Source: Actinophytocola oryzae
GTDB lineage: Bacteria; Actinomycetota; Actinomycetes; Mycobacteriales; Pseudonocardiaceae
Assembly (NCBI RefSeq): GCF_004364325.1
Contig: NZ_SOCP01000001.1
Coordinates: 496,001-560,000, forward strand
DNA length: 64,000 bases
Direction of reading: 5' to 3'
Shown here: piece after piece, positions 15,001-23,765 of the stretch
Layout of the letters: every line of letters begins with the position of its first letter
Position numbering within the stretch: position 1 is the stretch's first letter
Translations under genes and position numbers: made by a program
The notes under the pieces: generated by a model
What the model saw: only the letters and a program-made list of their open reading frames with translations
Told to the model about the DNA's origin: nothing
The model's database searches: none

Positions 15001-17644
15001 GATCGACGATCCCGCACAGGTGACCACCGACGGACTGGGGATCGAGCCGGCGGTCGCCGAGCTGAGCAACCCCGCCTACGTCATCTACACCTCCGGCTCC
15101 ACCGGCGTCCCGAAGGGCGTCGTGGTCACCCACGAGGGGTTGGCGAACTTCGCGTTCGCCGAGGCCGACCGGTTCGCCGTGCGGGCGGGTGACCGGGTGC
15201 TCGCGTTCTCCTCACCGAGCTTCGACGCCTCCGTGCTCGAGCTGTGCCTGGCCCTGCCCCACGGCGCGGCGATCGTCGTGCCCCCGCCCGGCCCGCTGGT
15301 CGGCGACCACCTCGCCACCGTGCTGGCCGACTGCCGCATCACCCACACCCTCGTCCCACCGGTCGCGCTGGCCACCGTGCCCGACACCGACCTCCCCGAC
15401 CTGGCGACCCTCGTCGTCGGCGGCGACGCCTGCACGGCCGCCCTCGTCCGGCAGTGGGCACCCGGCCGCCGACTGATCAACGCCTACGGACCCACCGAGG
15501 CCACCGTCGTGGCCACCTGGTCGCAGCCCCTCGCACCCGACCGGGGCACACCGCCCATCGGCCGTCCCATCTGGCACACTCGCGCCCACGTGCTCGACGC
15601 CGACCTGCGCCAGGTGCCCGTCGGCGTCCCGGGCGAGCTGTACGTGGCGGGCATCGGCCTCGCCCGCGGATACCTCGGCAGGGCGGGACTCACCGCGTCC
15701 CGGTTCGTCGCGAACCCGCACGGCGTCCCGGGGGAGCGGATGTACCGCACGGGCGACCTCGTCCGCTGGAACCGGGACGGCGAGCTGGAGTTCCTCGGCC
15801 GCGCCGACGACCAGGTCAAGGTCCGCGGCTTCCGCATCGAGCTGGGTGAGGTCGCGGCGGCCCTGCGCGAGCACCCCGACGTCACCGACGCCGTCGCCGC
15901 CGTCCGGCCCGACGACGCGGGCCACAAGCGGCTCGCCGGGTACGTCGTCGCCGGCCGCGAGCTGTCCGGCGGCGAGCTGCGCGACTTCCTCTCCGCCCGG
16001 CTGCCCGAGTACCTGGTGCCCACTGCCTTCGCCGTGCTCGACGCGTTGCCCATGTCCCCCAACGGAAAGGTCGACCGGCGAGCACTCCCGGAACCCGACC
16101 TCGCCGCCGCGGCCGAGTTCGTCGCACCGACCTCACCGGTGGAGACCACGCTCGCCCGCGTCTGGGCCGACGTGCTGGGCATCGACCGGGTCGGCGTCAC
16201 CGACAACTTCTTCGCACTCGGCGGCGACTCGATCCTGAGCGTGCAGGTCGTCGCCAGGGCCCGCCGTCACGGGCTGCACCTGACCACCAAGGACCTCTTC
16301 CACGCCAGGACGATCGTCGAACTGGCGCGTGTCGTCACCGTCGAGACCGGCGTCGAGGACCACGCCGAGGTCACCGGCCCCGTGCCGCTCACCCCGATCC
16401 AGCACTGGTTCCTGGCCGCCGACCGCGAGCACCCGCACCACTTCAACCAGGCACACCACATGGAGCTGTCCGCGGAGCCAGACCTCGCGGCCCTGCGCAC
16501 CGCGCTCGACGCCCTGCTCGCCCACCACGACGCCCTGCGGCTGCGGTTCCACCACGACGACGCCGGCTGGCACCAGGAACACGCCCCGCACGAGCCCGTC
16601 GACGTGCTCGAGGTGCACGACGTGTCGAGCCCCGACGACCCCGCGGTGACCGAGCTGGCCGACGCCGCACACGCCGGCTTCGACCTCGCGACCGGACCGC
16701 TGCTGCGTGCCGTGCTCTTCCGGTTCGCCGACGGTCTTCCCAGGCTCCTGCTGGTCGCGCACCACTTCGTCGTCGACGGCGTGTCGTGGCGCCTGCTGCT
16801 CGACGACCTCGACACCGCCTACCACCAGGCCGGCCGCGGCGAGCCGGTCGACCTCGGCGCCAGGACCACGTCGTGGCAGCAGTGGTCGACCGCGCAGACC
16901 GAGCTGGTGGCGTCCGGCGGCCTGGACCACGAGCTGGCCTACTGGAGGGCGTCGGGTACCGGCGCGGAGCTGCCGTGCGACCGCGCGGACGGTCCGGTCG
17001 GGACGGACGCCGTCGAGATCGCACTGGACGCGGTGGACACCGACGCGCTGTTGCGTGCCGCGCCCGCCGCCTACCGCACGAGGGTCAACGACGTGCTGCT
17101 CGCGGCGCTGGCGTGGGCCCTCGCGCGGTGGACCGGCCACGACCGGGTCGCGATGACGCTGGAGGGACACGGCCGCGAGGACGTCCTCGACCTCGACGTG
17201 TCCCGCACGGTCGGCTGGTTCACCACGATGTTCCCGGTCGCGCTGACCGTCCCCGACGGCGACTGGCACACGGTCGTCCGTGACGTCCGCAAGCAGCTCC
17301 GGTCGTTGCCGGGCAACGGTTTCGGCTACGGCGCGCTGCGCTACCTCGGCACTCTCGACCCGCCGGGCCCGCTGCCGAGGCTGTCGTTCAACTACCTCGG
17401 CAGGTTCGACTCGCGAGCCGAGGAGGACGACGGCCTGTTCGGCGCGGCGCTGCCCGTGATCGGCGCCGACCACGACCCGGCCGACGTCGGCGAGCACCTC
17501 GTGGACGTGGTCGGCGAGGTCGCGGACGGGAGCCTGTCGTTCGTCTGGTACTTCCGGACCGACCACTTCAGCAGGGCGGCGATCGAGGCCGTGGCGGCGG
17601 ACTTCGCCGAGGCACTGCGCGGGATCGCCGGGGCCGTCCGATGA
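1..17644 (+). CDS. Nonribosomal peptide synthetase, five modules, 5' end outside window
   Basis: Cytosolic multienzyme that assembles a pentapeptide segment. The frame is open from base 2 and enters inside the first adenylation domain, so the true start lies upstream; about 5,880 residues are visible. Domain order with nucleotide ranges: A1 2-1420, T1 (Ser codon 1559), E1 1707-3000, C2 3040-4330, A2 4380-5780, T2 (5909), C3 6060-7350, A3 7370-8750, T3 (8885), E3 9035-10310, C4 10340-11600, A4 11640-13070, T4 (13202), C5 13360-14640, A5 14700-16100, T5 (16229), E5 16380-17640. C domains after E modules have the [15 protein letters not shown] motif of D-L condensation domains; the others have [10 protein letters not shown]. 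Pocket residues read by me: A1 DTEDMGFVDK, A2 DTEDMGYVDK, A3 DTEDTGFVDK, A4 DFWNVGMVHK (threonine type), A5 DALLVGAVVK (not assigned). There is no thioesterase. The stop overlaps the next gene as ATGA. Domain calls are firm; substrates are inference. Confidence 0.96.
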   Translation, partial: TFPALFEAQATRTPDRVALVCGDERRTFAELDREANRLAHRLVAQGAGPERVVAVALPRSAAAIVAMLAVFKAGAVYLAVDPMLPARRREQLVEDSGAVLVLDSPQETDGFPDTPVQTGLRPDHAAYIIYTSGSTGRPKGVQVEHRHLVNLLHNHRAGFVADAGGRPLRAALSAVFSFDTSWEGIVLMADGHELHVLTDDVRLDPDAFADYVATHRVDFLDLTPSYLRRLLPAGLLADTRHRPAVLMLGGEALDEPLWRELAALPDTAVHNFYGPTEVTVDALSARVAGERAVIGRPLWNLRAYVLDDRLRPAPVGVPGELHLAGAQVARGYLGRPGLTATRFVADPFGSAGTRMYRTGDVARWRSDGTVEYLGRADDQVKIRGYRIEPGEVEAALLGCAGVAEACVVAREDGGHPRLVGYVVPSGDDVRPADLRTELKRTLPDYLVPAAFVVLDRLPLAPTGKLDRRALPAPETGVDVDSAYQAPKGETEVRLAALWAEVLGAERVGAHDNFFGLGGDSILSIQLVSRARQAGLRFTTRDVFANQTVVELATVTGTADAEVLTTPVPSGPAPLTPIQSWFFATHGPRAHFTMSLLVELADVDRAALGTALSAVVAHHDALRTRFLSDGDGWRQVPTDATVDIETVDLGSVAGADVEARVAAAADAARASLDPAAGRVLRALLFDLGPDRPPRLLLVAHHLVVDGVSWRVLTDDLRTAYRQAVAGEPVRLAPVGTGFGEWAHRLGAHVLAGAFADEEPYWSALPEPTPLPTDHDGVATAATARTVTARLDRTTTTTLLRLAEERYRAHADEVLLTALGRALADWTGRETVGVTLEGHGREDVVPGVDLSRTVGWFTTQYPLVLTLPTGGWDATLKSVKEQVRALPRKGIGYGSPGKPLPELCFNYHGRWEDDADSQFRTCHEPTGAEVDPAAPLDFPLEINGLVERGELVLNWQYSTARHDERTVRSLADAMTAALRDLAAVCAAGGGRTPSDFPLARLTQEQVDAVAGDGSNVADLYPLTPLQAGMLFHSLVDPDGGAYVDQVRLVLDGVPDPVALEEAFRQTVARTPVLRTSVVWEGVEEPVQVVHREVDLTVAHHDLRGRPAAELAELVARDRAHRIDPAQTPLTRLTIARTGEDRVVLVWSTHHVLLDGWSTGQVFTEVVARHAAIGRGTPAALPARRPFRDYLGWLAAQDTEAADAYWHSVLAGFDTPVAVPYDRPPTQAHRTESSANVAVELDAAAVRDAAQRAGLTVNTLVQGAWALLLSRWAGTADVVFGSTVSGRPAELPGVEAMVGMFINTVPTRVAVDPRRVAREWLRELQTTQSEARRHDFLALTRVQSHADLAPGAALFDSVVVFENYPFEDVSTSDGLRVTEVHTVDTTNLPLTLSVNLADRVRFELAYDPALLDATTARRVSGWLLAIVTGLTQDMARPLGELPWLSTEDQALVPAPAHGLLPPTPLFHETFQRRAALTPDAVAVVFQDTRLTFAQVEAAANRLAHRLAEHGAGPETVVGLRLPRSADVVVAILGVFKTGAAYLPIDPGLPADRVEFLLDDARPVLVLDELGDLSAYPDTAPSAEVRPEHAAYVIYTSGSTGRPKGVVVDHANLAALHHDHSTELAELLTGPQRFALTAAFSFDTSLEGLLFLAEGHEVHVIDEDLRLDPPALVEHLRHEGVTAVDLTPTYATQLMAAGLADAGLRLVMIGGEAATDTLWRALAASDLAAVNYYGPTEVTVDATKAVVEGEHPLIGRPLRTVRAYVLDGELRPVPVGVPGELFLAGPQVARGYLNRPGLTASRFVADPFGLPGARVYRTGDRVRWTADGELDYLGRVDDQVKIRGFRVEPGEVAAVLRRLPGVRDAAVVARDDGAGTRLVAYLVGAADEPRAALAMTLPDYLVPAAFVTLDELPLTVSGKLDRRALPVPDLAAGLDTFVPPRTEAERVVAAAWADVLGLERVGAYDNFFALGGDSILSIRVVSRLRAAFGTQVSPRAVFEHPTVAALAAAIPGGDTTPIPVTGEGPAPMSFAQQRLWFLDRFEENGSEYVTPTMLRLTGDLDVTALTDALTELIARHESLRTTFDDGVQLVHDPSPADLALVDLTTDPARLDDVLATECTRPFDLRQGPLLRTTLVRLGATEHVLVLALHHIVTDGWSTAVLTEDLAALYRGAEPAPLPLRYRDFAAWQREQPEGSLDHWRTALAGVEPLDLPTDRPRPAVRTTSGAVHRFTLAGKELVELGRGRDSTLFVTLLTACQVLLARYSGQRDIAVGTVTAGRDRAELDRIVGFFVNTLVLRTTVEDTETFAGLLHRVRGTVLAAFANQEVPFERVVDALAPVRDPSRNPLFDVMVLLQNTPDEVPDLPGLAVSEVTPPVVTSTHDLTFEFQQSGDELLAGIEYNPDLFDATTITRLAHHLRVLLTAVAADPDRPLSTVDLADDVELARLLDEWQGDDLDGPHPLLPQVFAAQAARTPEAVAVVCGHVSRTFAEVDTESNRLAHWLLARGAGPERLVALRMPRSVDHVVAMLGVLRSGAGYVPVDPKLPADRQTFLLADTDPAVVLDALPDLAGLPDTAPDVAPHPGHRAYVIHTSGSTGVPKGVEVDHANLAALFATFRADLIDPLAGPDRLRYGQTSVFSFDTAVEGLLFLASGHELHVIDDDTRLDPVALTAYPLDVLDVTPAHARRLVAAGLLDTDLRAVTVGGEAVGADLWRELAGAGIAAHNFYGPTEATVDATHAEIAGDHPLIGRPLRTVRAYVLDDALRPVPVGVPGELYLAGPQVARGYLDLPALTARRFVADPFGAPGTRMYRTGDRVRWTTDGELDYLGRADDQVKIRGHRVEPGEVTAALLTHPDVRDAVVVPRAAGDHLRLVGYVVGGDPAELTTHLRATLPDYLVPAALVPLDRLPTTANGKVDHRTLPEPPTRPDAGYVAPAQGVATELAAIWATVLGVERVGAHDNFFALGGDSILSMQLVSTARAAGIRLTAKDVFVRQTVADLALVAVRDTGAATVADTGGPAPLTPIQRWFLTTHPPEHHAHYTMSMTVSVRPDVDVDRLRRALTAVVEHHAALRSRVTEITQKPLAARYVLDVVPGIDRDRAARAAQTSMWPAGGAVFRAVLFPGDDPVLFLTAHHLVVDAVSWRVLLADLERAYQDPDALGDRTVSFGHWARLLDEHVAAGGFDADLPYWQAVPAVPPLPFDHAGGRNTAATARTVTTTLTAAETDALLRGVPDAYRTQVNDVLLAALGRALADWTGESRVLLTLEGHGREDVLDGVDTSRTVGWFTSQFPVALDVPPADWGTVLKSVKESLRAVPRRGMSFEALRYLRSGDDLDHVPDPQVCVNYLGRFDDTATPDGLLRDTAEPLGQDVAPASPRSHLLDVTAAVENGRLRIEWEYSRELHDEATVRALADRTTAALREITAHCASHGGRTPSDYPLTTLTQSEVDGLVGDGRDVEDVYPLTPMQAGMLFHSLADGSGAYVTHTRVRLTGVDAHALGDAWQRVVDRTPILRTAFVWRGVGTPVQVVHRGVRVPVAYRPVTADEPGDLDPATAPLVRLVVDQVEPGTVDLLWTCHHLLLDGWSTSQVFADVLAEYASAGAAQARRPFRDYLAWLADQDTTAAEHHWRDTLAGITGRTPLPFDRPPVAAHESETTATVGLTLPAAGLERAARDHGLTVNTLVHGAWALLLARHSGERDVVFGTTVSGRPADLPGVESIVGMFINTVPTRVRVDRTARLVPWLRALQEAQAESRRFDFLSLSQVQACPDVPAGEPLFDSLVAFENYPIGAEQDGGPRVVSADSVETTNLALSLAAHVDGTDLRVELGYDPRLFDEGTAEAMTARLGRVVTAMASGLDRTLGELPVLSAAERDRVLVGWNGSATPPAPTTVVELFARQAAATPGAVAVTDGDRALTYASLDGLSNRLAHLLVSRGAGPERLVGLSLPRSADLVVAVLGVLKSGAGYLPLDPDYPAERIARTVADARPVTVLDALPDLTGQPAEPVSADVRPDHPAYVIYTSGSTGVPKGVVVPHANVTRLFAATDHWFGFDGDDVWALFHSYAFDFSVWELWGPLLRGGRLVVVPHAVSRDPRALLRLLAEERVTVLNQTPSAFYQLMAADTGEPLALRYVVFGGEALDLSRLAPWYRRRRDDAPVLVNMYGITETTVHVTYAALDAATAAAARGSVVGEPIPDLRTYVLDADLEPVPPGATGELYVAGAGLARGYLDRPGLTASRFVADPFGAPGTRMYRSGDLVRWTSDGVLEYLGRGDHQVKIRGFRIELGEVEAVLAADPEVAQVVVIDREDEPGHRRLVAYLVTTADPTAIRDRAARVLPAHMVPSVFVVVDWFPLTPNGKLDRRALPVPSAGGTDTYVPPRTEAEHAVAAVFTEVLGAERVGATDNFFSLGGDSIVAIRVVSRLRDALGVELSPLTLFTKPTVADLAAALGDRLAEPIPAVPDGVDQPLSFAQQRLWFLHQLEPGSTEYTVPLAVRLRGRLDVDALSDALTALVARHESLRTTCHEIDGRGVARVHPPGPVPVPVVDVTPDDLDAVLAAVEPFDLSTGPLFRPAVYRLGDDDHVLALTAHHVITDGWSAGVLAGDLASLYEARITGTQAELPALPVRYRDFAAWQRGRTEVVAEQLRHWRTVLAGVPVLELPTDRPRPPTHTTAGAQVGFTVSPRVAEALRAVASGQDGTLFMALVAACTVMLHRFSGQDDVAVGTVASGREHPDLRRVVGFFVNTIVLRTPVDARGSFAAHLGRVRETALAAFANQDVPFERVVDAVDPDRDPSRTPLFQAMVVLQNAAERATDFAGLRAEDVEHPVVTAGYDLTFEFHEPGDGSLDAVLTYNTDLFDAATARRFVTGLDRVLTAAAADPDEPVGAIDVVTGEERALVESWHEAGPDVRQVTLIELFRAQVTRTPHAPALIAGESVLTYAELSARVNRLGRVLAARGARPETVVALVLPRSPELIIAQLAVAAAGAAYLPVDPDYPADRKALMLADAAPVLVIDDPAQVTTDGLGIEPAVAELSNPAYVIYTSGSTGVPKGVVVTHEGLANFAFAEADRFAVRAGDRVLAFSSPSFDASVLELCLALPHGAAIVVPPPGPLVGDHLATVLADCRITHTLVPPVALATVPDTDLPDLATLVVGGDACTAALVRQWAPGRRLINAYGPTEATVVATWSQPLAPDRGTPPIGRPIWHTRAHVLDADLRQVPVGVPGELYVAGIGLARGYLGRAGLTASRFVANPHGVPGERMYRTGDLVRWNRDGELEFLGRADDQVKVRGFRIELGEVAAALREHPDVTDAVAAVRPDDAGHKRLAGYVVAGRELSGGELRDFLSARLPEYLVPTAFAVLDALPMSPNGKVDRRALPEPDLAAAAEFVAPTSPVETTLARVWADVLGIDRVGVTDNFFALGGDSILSVQVVARARRHGLHLTTKDLFHARTIVELARVVTVETGVEDHAEVTGPVPLTPIQHWFLAADREHPHHFNQAHHMELSAEPDLAALRTALDALLAHHDALRLRFHHDDAGWHQEHAPHEPVDVLEVHDVSSPDDPAVTELADAAHAGFDLATGPLLRAVLFRFADGLPRLLLVAHHFVVDGVSWRLLLDDLDTAYHQAGRGEPVDLGARTTSWQQWSTAQTELVASGGLDHELAYWRASGTGAELPCDRADGPVGTDAVEIALDAVDTDALLRAAPAAYRTRVNDVLLAALAWALARWTGHDRVAMTLEGHGREDVLDLDVSRTVGWFTTMFPVALTVPDGDWHTVVRDVRKQLRSLPGNGFGYGALRYLGTLDPPGPLPRLSFNYLGRFDSRAEEDDGLFGAALPVIGADHDPADVGEHLVDVVGEVADGSLSFVWYFRTDHFSRAAIEAVAADFAEALRGIAGAVR

Positions 17645-18885
17645 CGACGGTCGCCGACGTCCCCCTGGCACGCAACAGGAACTTCACCCTGCTGTGGGTG
17701 GGGCAGGGTGCGGCCGAGGTCGGGTTCAGCGCGTCCATGCTGGCGTTCCCGCTCGTGGTGCTGGCGGTGACGGGGTCGGCCGCCGCGTCGGGTCTGGTGC
17801 TGGCCGCCGACGCGGTAGCGCAGGCCGTCCTGGCGCTGCCGGGCGGTGCGCTGGTCGACCGCTGGGACCGGCGGCGGATCATGCTCGCCTGCGAGGTGGC
17901 GCAGGCGGTCGCGCTGGCGAGCCTGGTAGCGGCGTTGCTGCTGGACGGTGTGTCCCTGCTCCACCTGGCCGTGGTGGCCGCGGTGCTGGGCGGGTGCCGG
18001 GCGTTGTTCGAGCCCGCGGAGGACGCGCTGCTGCCGTCGCTGGTGCCGGAGAGCAGGCTGGCGACCGCGGTGGCGACGAACAGCGCACGCTCGTCGATCG
18101 GCCAGATGGCGGGCACGGCGCTGGGTGGCGTGCTGTTCGGCGTCGCGCGGTGGGCGCCGTTCCTGCTGGACCTGGTGACCCACGTGGTCGCGTTCGTGAT
18201 GCTGGCGTTCCTGCGTGCGCCGACCCGTCCGCCTGCCGAGTCACCGGCGCTGGGCAGGGAGATCGCGGAGGGTCTGCGGTGGCTGTGGCAGCGCGGGGAG
18301 ATCCGCGTGACGACGGCGTGTGCCGTGGCGCTGAACCTGTTCTTCGCGGCGTACTACCTGGTGGTCGTGGTGCTGGCGGAGCGGCAGGGCACACCGGCGG
18401 GCGAGATCGGCGTGATGGCGGCGATGCTGGGCGTGGGCGGGGTGGTCGGCGCGATGATGGCACCGTGGCTGCACCGCAGGCTGTCGCCACACGCGGCCAT
18501 CGCGGGCGTGTTCTGGGCGCTGGCGGCACTGTGCCCGCTGGCGGTGCTGGCCGACAGCGGCTACCTGCTGGGCGCCCTGTTCGCCGCGATGGCACTGCTG
18601 GCACCGACCGCGAACACGACGATCATCACCCACCAGCTGCTGCTGACGCCCGATGCCCTGCGTGGGCGGTTGAGCGGCACGTTGAACGTGGCCATGGGCG
18701 GCGCCGCGGCCGCCGGCCCGGCGCTTGGCGGAGTGCTCGCCGAGGCCGCCACCCCGACCGCCGCCGTGCTCGTGTGCGCGGCGGGCATGACGGTCGCCGC
18801 GATCGCGGTGACGGTCAACCGGACCCTGCGTTACTACCCGAGAGAGGAAAGCCAGTGCGCGACGACATCACCTACCGAGTCCTGA
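17641..18885 (+). CDS. MFS transporter, probable peptide or siderophore exporter
   Basis: Integral membrane protein of 414 residues, the usual length for the major facilitator superfamily. It has about twelve hydrophobic segments and the loop motif [12 protein letters not shown] near residue 60, which resembles the conserved loop after the second helix. It looks most like EntS-type (MFS_3) exporters, which export enterobactin-like peptides. The ATG overlaps the NRPS stop (ATGA), so translation is probably coupled. Its 3' end runs about 31 bases into the MbtH gene. The context suggests export of the NRPS product; the direction and substrate are inferred. Confidence 0.9.
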   Translation: MTTVADVPLARNRNFTLLWVGQGAAEVGFSASMLAFPLVVLAVTGSAAASGLVLAADAVAQAVLALPGGALVDRWDRRRIMLACEVAQAVALASLVAALLLDGVSLLHLAVVAAVLGGCRALFEPAEDALLPSLVPESRLATAVATNSARSSIGQMAGTALGGVLFGVARWAPFLLDLVTHVVAFVMLAFLRAPTRPPAESPALGREIAEGLRWLWQRGEIRVTTACAVALNLFFAAYYLVVVVLAERQGTPAGEIGVMAAMLGVGGVVGAMMAPWLHRRLSPHAAIAGVFWALAALCPLAVLADSGYLLGALFAAMALLAPTANTTIITHQLLLTPDALRGRLSGTLNVAMGGAAAAGPALGGVLAEAATPTAAVLVCAAGMTVAAIAVTVNRTLRYYPREESQCATTSPTES

Positions 18886-19052
18886 CCAACGACGAGGCGC
18901 AGTACTCGCTGTGGCCCGCACACCTGGACGTCCCGGCGGGTTGGCGGCCGGAGGGACCGACCGGCACGCAGGAGGAGTGCAGCGCGTACGTGGACGAGGT
19001 GTGGACGGACATGCGCCCCCGCACGCTGCGGGAGCACATGGACGCGAACTGA
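18855..19052 (+). CDS. MbtH-like protein
   Basis: A 65-residue MbtH-family protein, a small chaperone-like partner that binds NRPS adenylation domains and is often needed for their activity. The family signature is clear: NDEAQYSLWP near residues 12-21, VPAGW near 26-30, and WTDMRPRTLREHM near 50-62, with the conserved tryptophans present. The start is GTG at 18855, preceded by GAGAGGAAAG as ribosome binding site. This start lies inside the 3' end of the MFS gene in another frame. It is the last gene of the NRPS operon and is followed by a strong hairpin. No other MbtH gene is visible, so it may also serve the second cluster. Confidence 0.96.
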   Translation: MRDDITYRVLTNDEAQYSLWPAHLDVPAGWRPEGPTGTQEECSAYVDEVWTDMRPRTLREHMDAN

Positions 19053-19115
19053 GCCCTCGCGGCTCCGAGGGCCGCGCCGTCCGCACCCCGGCGCCTGCCG
19101 CGGGGTGCGGACGGC
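19053..19115 (+). terminator. Tandem hairpins ending the first NRPS operon
   Basis: A 7-bp stem (GCCCTCG at 19053-19059 with CGAGGGC at 19066-19072) begins directly after the mbtH-like stop. A perfect 15-bp stem follows (19076-19090 with 19101-19115, 10-base loop). No U-tract follows, as is common in high-GC actinobacteria. The rest of the stretch to 19338 shows no convincing gene. Confidence 0.75.
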
Positions 19116-19338
19116 GACCAGTGCCCGACGCCTCGGCCGGCTCGACCCGCAGCCAGTGCAGCTCGAGGTCGCCCGCCAGGGGCGGGCTCGGCTACCGGCA
19201 GCGGGGCCGTCCTTCACTGGTGGCACGTCGTCCACTGCGAGGCACCGCCACCCAGAAGGGGGCTCTTCCCGAGAAGTGGCACTCCCTCGCGCCGCCTCAG
19301 CCCGGAGGTGAGCGGGGATCAGCTCCGTCGGGCGGGCC

Positions 19339-19869
19339 TCACAGCCGGGTCCCCCCGAGCTCGGCGAGCATCGCGCGGGCCTTGTCCTCTGCCTGGTCGT
19401 AGCGTTCCGGGCAGCACGAGTGCTGGACGCTCTGCGCGAGAAGGCCCGAGGTGTCGTCGGGGTGGAGCGGCTCGTTCCTGATGGCCTCGTCGAAGAACTT
19501 CGTCGCGGCGTACTCGACGTCCATGATCTGTTCGGTCGTGCCCCACCCCTGGCTCGGGCGTTGCTGGAACACGCCGAGGGAGTCCTGGTCGCCGCACGGC
19601 AGGTTGTTCATGTGCGACTCGACCCACCCGGCCTCGAACGCGGCGAGCATGACCTTGTCCGAGGCACCCAGCTCGACCCCGACGTCGTGGACGACGCGGA
19701 TCACGGCGGGGTCGTGTTCCGACGGGATCGACTCGCAGTCCGCCCTGTCGACGGAGAGTGGCACGTGGTCGTCCGGTCCGGCGGCGGCCACGCCGCTTGT
19801 GAGCCCGGTCGCCGCGACGGCGCAGGCCAGCGCGAAGCCGACATCACGCAGGGTGGTTGACACGGTCAT
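19339..19869 (-). CDS. Secreted lysozyme-like (lytic transglycosylase-type) protein
   Basis: A 176-residue protein with an N-terminal signal peptide (hydrophobic stretch about residues 10-30 ending in a GVAAAG-type cleavage region), so it is exported. The mature part has the pattern AFEAGWVESHMNN followed by SLGVFQQRPSQGWGT, seen in actinobacterial proteins of the lysozyme-like superfamily. The Glu of GWVES is the likely catalytic acid. Two neighbouring cysteines (HSCCPE) lie near the C-terminus. The ATG at 19869 has a purine-rich GAGGCGAGGG upstream. It is transcribed away from the repeat-protein gene at 19978. A role in peptidoglycan turnover is inferred; the exact bond cut is unknown. Confidence 0.75.
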   Translation of the reverse strand: MTVSTTLRDVGFALACAVAATGLTSGVAAAGPDDHVPLSVDRADCESIPSEHDPAVIRVVHDVGVELGASDKVMLAAFEAGWVESHMNNLPCGDQDSLGVFQQRPSQGWGTTEQIMDVEYAATKFFDEAIRNEPLHPDDTSGLLAQSVQHSCCPERYDQAEDKARAMLAELGGTRL

Positions 19870-19977
19870 GGGTGGCCCTCGCCTCTCGTGGTGGTTGGCC
19901 CGAGTACCACGCAGCGCGACGGCGTGAACACTTGTACTGTCTGATATGTCTGTTCTGTCGATTTAAGGGAGTTCGCC

Positions 19978-20319
19978 GTGGGCTTGTTCGACGCCATCCG
20001 TGAGAAGGCGGGCGAGTTGTTGTCCGGTGCGACCGAGAAGATCGGCGACGTGGCAGGCGAGGTGCCCGGCGTTCAGGACCTCTCCCAGTCGGCGACCGAC
20101 ATGGCCGGCCAGGCCGGTGACGTCGCGGGCCAGGCCGGTGACGTGGCCGGGCAGTACGCGGGCCAGGCCGGTGAGTACGCAGGTCAGGCGGGCGACTACG
20201 CCGGTCAGGCAGGCGAGCACGTGACGGGGGCGGCCCAGGACCTCGGCGCCACCGCCACCGACGCCGCAGGCTCGGTCGCCGGCACCCTCCCCGACCTGCC
20301 CGAGCCCTACCGGCCCTGA
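19978..20319 (+). CDS. Small low-complexity Gly/Ala/Gln repeat protein, function unknown
   Basis: A 113-residue protein starting at GTG, with AAGGGAG seven bases upstream. The N-terminus (MGLFDAIREKAGELLSG) looks like an amphipathic helix. Residues about 42-80 are short imperfect repeats of the forms GQAGDVA, GQAGEYA and GQAGDYA. There is no signal peptide or transmembrane segment. The composition resembles late-embryogenesis-abundant-like or apolipoprotein-like stress proteins, but I do not recognise a family. It faces the M15-like gene and shares a bidirectional terminator with it. The gene is supported by its start site, its codon use and the terminator. Confidence 0.7.
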   Translation: MGLFDAIREKAGELLSGATEKIGDVAGEVPGVQDLSQSATDMAGQAGDVAGQAGDVAGQYAGQAGEYAGQAGDYAGQAGEHVTGAAQDLGATATDAAGSVAGTLPDLPEPYRP

Positions 20320-20327
20320 ACCCGCCG

Positions 20328-20365
20328 AGGTCGGGCGGGGGCCACAGGAGGCCCCCGCCCGACCT
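20328..20365. terminator. Bidirectional terminator hairpin
   Basis: A perfect 15-bp stem (20328-20342 with 20351-20365, 8-base loop) lies between the convergent genes ending at 20319 and 20367. It can serve both strands. Confidence 0.85.
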
Positions 20366-20366
20366 G

Positions 20367-21026
20367 TCAGAACGCCTGGTTCGCGAAACCGCGCTGCGCC
20401 ACCGTGTTCAGCATCGACACCCACACGCTGCTCGTCGTGTGCGGATCGCCCGTCACGCCCAGCCGGGACTTCGCCGTGTTGAACGCGCTCTGCGTCAGCG
20501 GCCCCCAGTCACCGTCGACCGCCAGGCCGGAGTTCAGGAAGTTGTTGCACATCGACTGGACGAACACGGTGTCGCTCACGGAACCCTTCACGCACCTCGG
20601 CGGCAGGTCCTCGAAGTCCGAATGGATGTGGTCCGCGTGCTCCGAGTTGTACCAGCCGTCCAGCACGTACCGGAAACGCCTGCGGCACGTCGCGTCCACC
20701 GCCAGGTAGCGCCTGCGGATCTGCTGCGTGCCCGACGCGTGTGCCCGGTCGATGGGCGAGATGGTGGTGCCGCTCGACCACCGCACGTGGTCGAGGTCCA
20801 TCGCCGTGCCCGCGCCGTGCTGGCCTGCCTTGTTGACGTAGAAACCCGCCGACACCAGGTACGTGATCGTGCCGTACGCCGACGACAGACTGCGCAGGTC
20901 GCGGATCCACAGGACCATCCGGTCGTAGAACGCCTGTGTCACCTGCCAGTTGCGGCTCGACGTGTCGCCGTAGGTCGAGCGCCAGTAGTAGACCGGAGTG
21001 CCGTCGATGTTGCTGAACGTGATCAT
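20367..21026 (-). CDS. M15/extensin-like zinc peptidase with C-terminal peptidoglycan-binding domain
   Basis: A 219-residue protein. The central part has QHGAGTAMDLDHVRW and, further on, SEHADHIHSDFED. This His...Asp...His-x-His arrangement fits the zinc site of VanY/M15-like or extensin-like carboxypeptidases. The C-terminal 60 residues (LAVDGDWGPLTQSAFNTAK) match a peptidoglycan-binding domain. No signal peptide is visible, so export is uncertain. The ATG lies 13 bases after the stop of the Tat-secreted protein gene, and a GAGGGG site overlaps that stop, so the two genes are probably one operon. Action on cell-wall peptide stems is inferred from the family. Confidence 0.72.
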   Translation of the reverse strand: MITFSNIDGTPVYYWRSTYGDTSSRNWQVTQAFYDRMVLWIRDLRSLSSAYGTITYLVSAGFYVNKAGQHGAGTAMDLDHVRWSSGTTISPIDRAHASGTQQIRRRYLAVDATCRRRFRYVLDGWYNSEHADHIHSDFEDLPPRCVKGSVSDTVFVQSMCNNFLNSGLAVDGDWGPLTQSAFNTAKSRLGVTGDPHTTSSVWVSMLNTVAQRGFANQAF

Positions 21027-21039
21027 CTTCTGCTACCCC

Positions 21040-21813
21040 TCAGATCGTCGCCGTCACGAGCGTGCCGTCCACCAGCCAGTACGACTGGCTCCCCACGACG
21101 CCCACCGCCTGGGCTCGCGCCGCGCGGCGGGTGGGCCCCTCGGTGCCGCTCATGCTGTTGGCGACCCACTTCGCACTGTCGAACGCCTTGATGGCGGTGT
21201 CGGTGTGGGTCTCCTTGGCCGTCCACGCCAGCCCGTCGGGGGAGCGGTGGATCGTGGCACCGGTGGCGTCCACTGTGGACAGCAGCCACTCGCCGTCGTG
21301 ACCGACCGCCGTGGCGGTCACCTGGTTGGTGTCCTCCAGACCGGTCGTCGCCACGGTCTTCCAGGTGTTCCCGGTGCGCCGGGCGACGATCCGGGTGTGC
21401 GGCGCCCGTTCGAGTGTCAGCAGGGCGCCTACGGCCAGCGTGCCCTCCACGGCCGTGAGGTGGCCATCGCCGTCCAGCGTCGCGGCCCGCGACCACCTCA
21501 GGCCGTCGCTCGACTCCCAGACGGTGGGTGCGGTGCCGGTCGCGCCCACGGCCACGAGCCGCTCGCCCGTGGCGGACAGGTCGAGCACGTCGGCCTTCTC
21601 CAACCCCTGGGTGGCACGGCTCTCGCCGGTCGCGGGGTCGACGAGCACCCAGCGCGCACCTGACCGGCCGAGCACGTACACGGTGTCACCGAGCCGCGCG
21701 GCGCCCGCGGCCCTCGACAGCGTCGGCGCCGCGGCTGCCGTGCCGGCCATGACGGCGGCACCCGCGGCAGCGACCGCGCCGATGAAGACCCTTCTGGACA
21801 GTGTGGACGTCAT
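21040..21813 (-). CDS. Tat-exported WD/BNR-like protein of unknown function
   Basis: A 257-residue protein. I chose ATG 21813 because it follows a good GAGGAG ribosome binding site and puts a twin-arginine signal (SRRVFIG followed by an Ala-rich hydrophobic stretch) at the N-terminus; the open frame continues 31 codons further upstream. The mature part has repeated beta-rich segments such as VWESSDGLRWSR and IHRSPDGLAWTAK, which resemble BNR or sialidase-type beta-propeller repeats. No catalytic motif is recognised. It is the promoter-proximal gene of a likely two-gene operon with the M15-like protein. Confidence 0.75.
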   Translation of the reverse strand: MTSTLSRRVFIGAVAAAGAAVMAGTAAAAPTLSRAAGAARLGDTVYVLGRSGARWVLVDPATGESRATQGLEKADVLDLSATGERLVAVGATGTAPTVWESSDGLRWSRAATLDGDGHLTAVEGTLAVGALLTLERAPHTRIVARRTGNTWKTVATTGLEDTNQVTATAVGHDGEWLLSTVDATGATIHRSPDGLAWTAKETHTDTAIKAFDSAKWVANSMSGTEGPTRRAARAQAVGVVGSQSYWLVDGTLVTATI

Positions 21814-21897
21814 GGACAGACTCCTCGCGTCACGGGTGGCCGCGGCAGGCCGTGCAGGGGACGAACGCCGCAAACACACCCAACCGTGTCGCAAGTA

Positions 21898-21908
21898 AGT
21901 TGGCAACT
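21898..21908. promoter_or_regulatory. Possible operator, AGTTG-G-CAACT inverted repeat
   Basis: A short inverted repeat with 5-bp arms lies about 85 bases upstream of the Tat-protein start, within AT-richer DNA than its surroundings. A regulator of MarR or TetR type could bind such a site, but none is encoded beside it. Confidence 0.25.
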
Positions 21909-21930
21909 AACTGTCTGGAGTAACTTGTGG

Positions 21931-22566
21931 TCAATTTTCCCTGAGGTGGTCGTAGCCGACGAAGGTGAACATCCGTTCGCCTGCGACGAGCGGGCGCGGC
22001 TCGCCCGCGAACCGGTGCACGCCGACGCCGAAGTCGAGCGCCGGGGAGGACACCCACTCGCGTTCGAAGCCGACCTCCTCGAACCACTCGCAGATCGTGG
22101 GCACGAGGTCGGGCTCGTCGCGGCGGTGACGGGTCCAGACGACGGTCCCGCCGGTGCGGCACAGCCCGGTGCAGTACCCGACCGTGCGGTGGATGTCGTC
22201 GTCGGTGATGTTGCCGAAGACCCCGCAGACCAGGACGAGGTCCGCGGGCGCCATGTCCAGGTAGTGGTCGGTGAGGGAGGCGTCGGCGGTCACGACGTCC
22301 ACGCCCGCCACGCCGGACTCCCGCGCCACGGCGGTGTTCCCCGGGTCCAGCTCCACGAGCCGGGCCCGCACGTCGTCCCGGCGTGGGTGGTCGGCGAGCA
22401 CCTCCAGGAGGTCACGCCCCTGCCCGGCGCAGAGGCTCACCACCCGGACGGATCCGGGCGGGCAACGGTCCAGAGCCTCCCGAACACGCCCTTGGACGGC
22501 GCGCAACCGCTGGGCCAACCACGAGTCGGGCTGGTCGTAGTCGTCGTGCCAGCGTCGCCAGTCCAC
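21931..22566 (-). CDS. Class I SAM-dependent methyltransferase, substrate unknown
   Basis: A 211-residue cytosolic protein with Rossmann-fold methyltransferase motifs: motif I VSLCAGQGRDLLEV near residue 43, an acidic residue after the second strand (LVELDPGN), and ADLVLVCGVFGNI as motif IV. Actinobacterial proteins with the SLCAGQGRD motif are annotated only as methyltransferases. The ATG at 22566 directly follows the repeat pair at 22587-22646. It is on the same strand as the sugar genes upstream, but the repeats separate them, so co-function is doubtful. Confidence 0.85.
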   Translation of the reverse strand: MDWRRWHDDYDQPDSWLAQRLRAVQGRVREALDRCPPGSVRVVSLCAGQGRDLLEVLADHPRRDDVRARLVELDPGNTAVARESGVAGVDVVTADASLTDHYLDMAPADLVLVCGVFGNITDDDIHRTVGYCTGLCRTGGTVVWTRHRRDEPDLVPTICEWFEEVGFEREWVSSPALDFGVGVHRFAGEPRPLVAGERMFTFVGYDHLREN

Positions 22567-22586
22567 GACGAGACCCTACGCCGACC

Positions 22587-22646
22587 GCACTGAAGGACTC
22601 CTTCGTAACGCTGGGCGTACTGAAGGACGCCTTCAGTGCGTTGGGC
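22587..22646. repeat. 30-bp palindromic repeat, two copies
   Basis: Two 30-bp units of the form GCACTGAAGGACNCCTTCG plus a CTGGGC tail; the second contains the fully palindromic ACTGAAGGACGCCTTCAGT. The pair begins 19 bases downstream of the oxidoreductase stop. The same unit occurs near 28.9-29.3, 36.5 and 49.2-49.35 kb. Confidence 0.9.
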
Positions 22647-22664
22647 CCAGGCCTGGCGTGCAGG

Positions 22665-23765
22665 TCAGCGTGTCCACGGGGCGCCGAGGGTCGCGAAGGT
22701 CGCGCCCTCGGTCGCGGCCCGCAGGCACCAGGTCTCGACGTCGGTCACCACCGGGTGGCGGTCGTCGCCGTCGCCCTCCCAGCTGACGTGCTCGCCGGCG
22801 ATCGGCGTCGGGTCCTTCGCCGCGCGCACCGCCTCCACGACGTGCGTGAAGCCCGCCGTGTCCTCGACCGGACAGCGCGGCCGCCTGCCGGTCTCGCGGG
22901 CCGTGACCAGGTCCTCCAGCAGGTCGACCCGACCGAAGGGCAGCGTCCGGCCCGCCACCTCGACGGTGTCCGACTCGTAGGCCAGCCGCAGCGTGCCCTT
23001 GCTGCCGTGGACGAGGACCAGCGCGGGGGAGCGGCTCGGCGCGCACAGCGTGAACCCGAACCCGAGCCGCCGCCCGTCCTCGAGCGTGACCACCCCGGAC
23101 GACGTGTCGTCGGCCTCGATGTCGTTGGCGCGGTACAGGTCCGTCTCGACCTCGGCCACACCCGCCCCCGCGACCAGCAGCGCCGTCGCGACGGCGTGGG
23201 CAAGCGGGTTGGTCACGACACCGTCCACGACGTCCCGGCCGTCCATCCGCCGCCTGCCCGCCCACGCCGACCGCGCCCAGTACCCGGCCGTGCGCACCCA
23301 CGTGCCGACCGCCCCGAACCCGGTCACCGTGCCGATCTCGCCGTCGGCGACGATCCGCCGCACCGCCTCGACGGCCGCCGAACCGTAGGTCTGGAACCCG
23401 ATCTGGCACAGCCGGCCCGTCTCGGCCGCGGCGGCCCGCACCTGTTCGAACTCCGCCAGCGACGGCGTGGGCGGCTTCTCCAGCAGCACGTCGCAGCCCG
23501 CGCGCATGGCCGCCACCGCAAGCTCGCTGTGCGTGTGCGTCGGCGTGGCCACCACCACGACCTCCGGTCTGGCACCGGGGTCGGCCAGGAGCTCCGCCAG
23601 GCTGTCGTGCCAGGTCGCGCCGTTCAACCGGGTGGCGAGCGGGCCCGGCGGACGCGGGTCCGCGACGGCCACGAGCCGGGCCAGCCCCGCCGAGGCGAGC
23701 CGGTCCAGCCGGTCGAAGTAGGACGCGCCGTGACCGCGTGCGCCGACGATCGCGACCCGCTTCAC
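22665..23765 (-). CDS. Gfo/Idh/MocA-family NAD(P)-dependent oxidoreductase
   Basis: A 366-residue cytosolic dehydrogenase of the glucose-fructose oxidoreductase family. The N-terminus VKRVAIVGARGHG carries a GxGxxG-like nucleotide-binding loop. VVVATPTHTHSELA and LLEKPPTPSLAE follow; the EKP motif near residue 95 is diagnostic and its Lys is catalytic. The GTG at 23765 overlaps the stop of the LacI-fusion gene as GTGA, so it is the third gene of the operon after GH43 and the regulator. It probably oxidises a sugar or sugar acid released by the GH43 enzyme; the substrate is not visible. It ends just before the 30-bp repeat pair. Confidence 0.9.
   Translation of the reverse strand: MKRVAIVGARGHGASYFDRLDRLASAGLARLVAVADPRPPGPLATRLNGATWHDSLAELLADPGARPEVVVVATPTHTHSELAVAAMRAGCDVLLEKPPTPSLAEFEQVRAAAAETGRLCQIGFQTYGSAAVEAVRRIVADGEIGTVTGFGAVGTWVRTAGYWARSAWAGRRRMDGRDVVDGVVTNPLAHAVATALLVAGAGVAEVETDLYRANDIEADDTSSGVVTLEDGRRLGFGFTLCAPSRSPALVLVHGSKGTLRLAYESDTVEVAGRTLPFGRVDLLEDLVTARETGRRPRCPVEDTAGFTHVVEAVRAAKDPTPIAGEHVSWEGDGDDRHPVVTDVETWCLRAATEGATFATLGAPWTR

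Noticed and set aside
21814-21906. 31-codon longer start of the Tat-exported protein
   Set aside because: It would bury the twin-arginine signal internally, and the good GAGGAG site lies just before ATG 21813.
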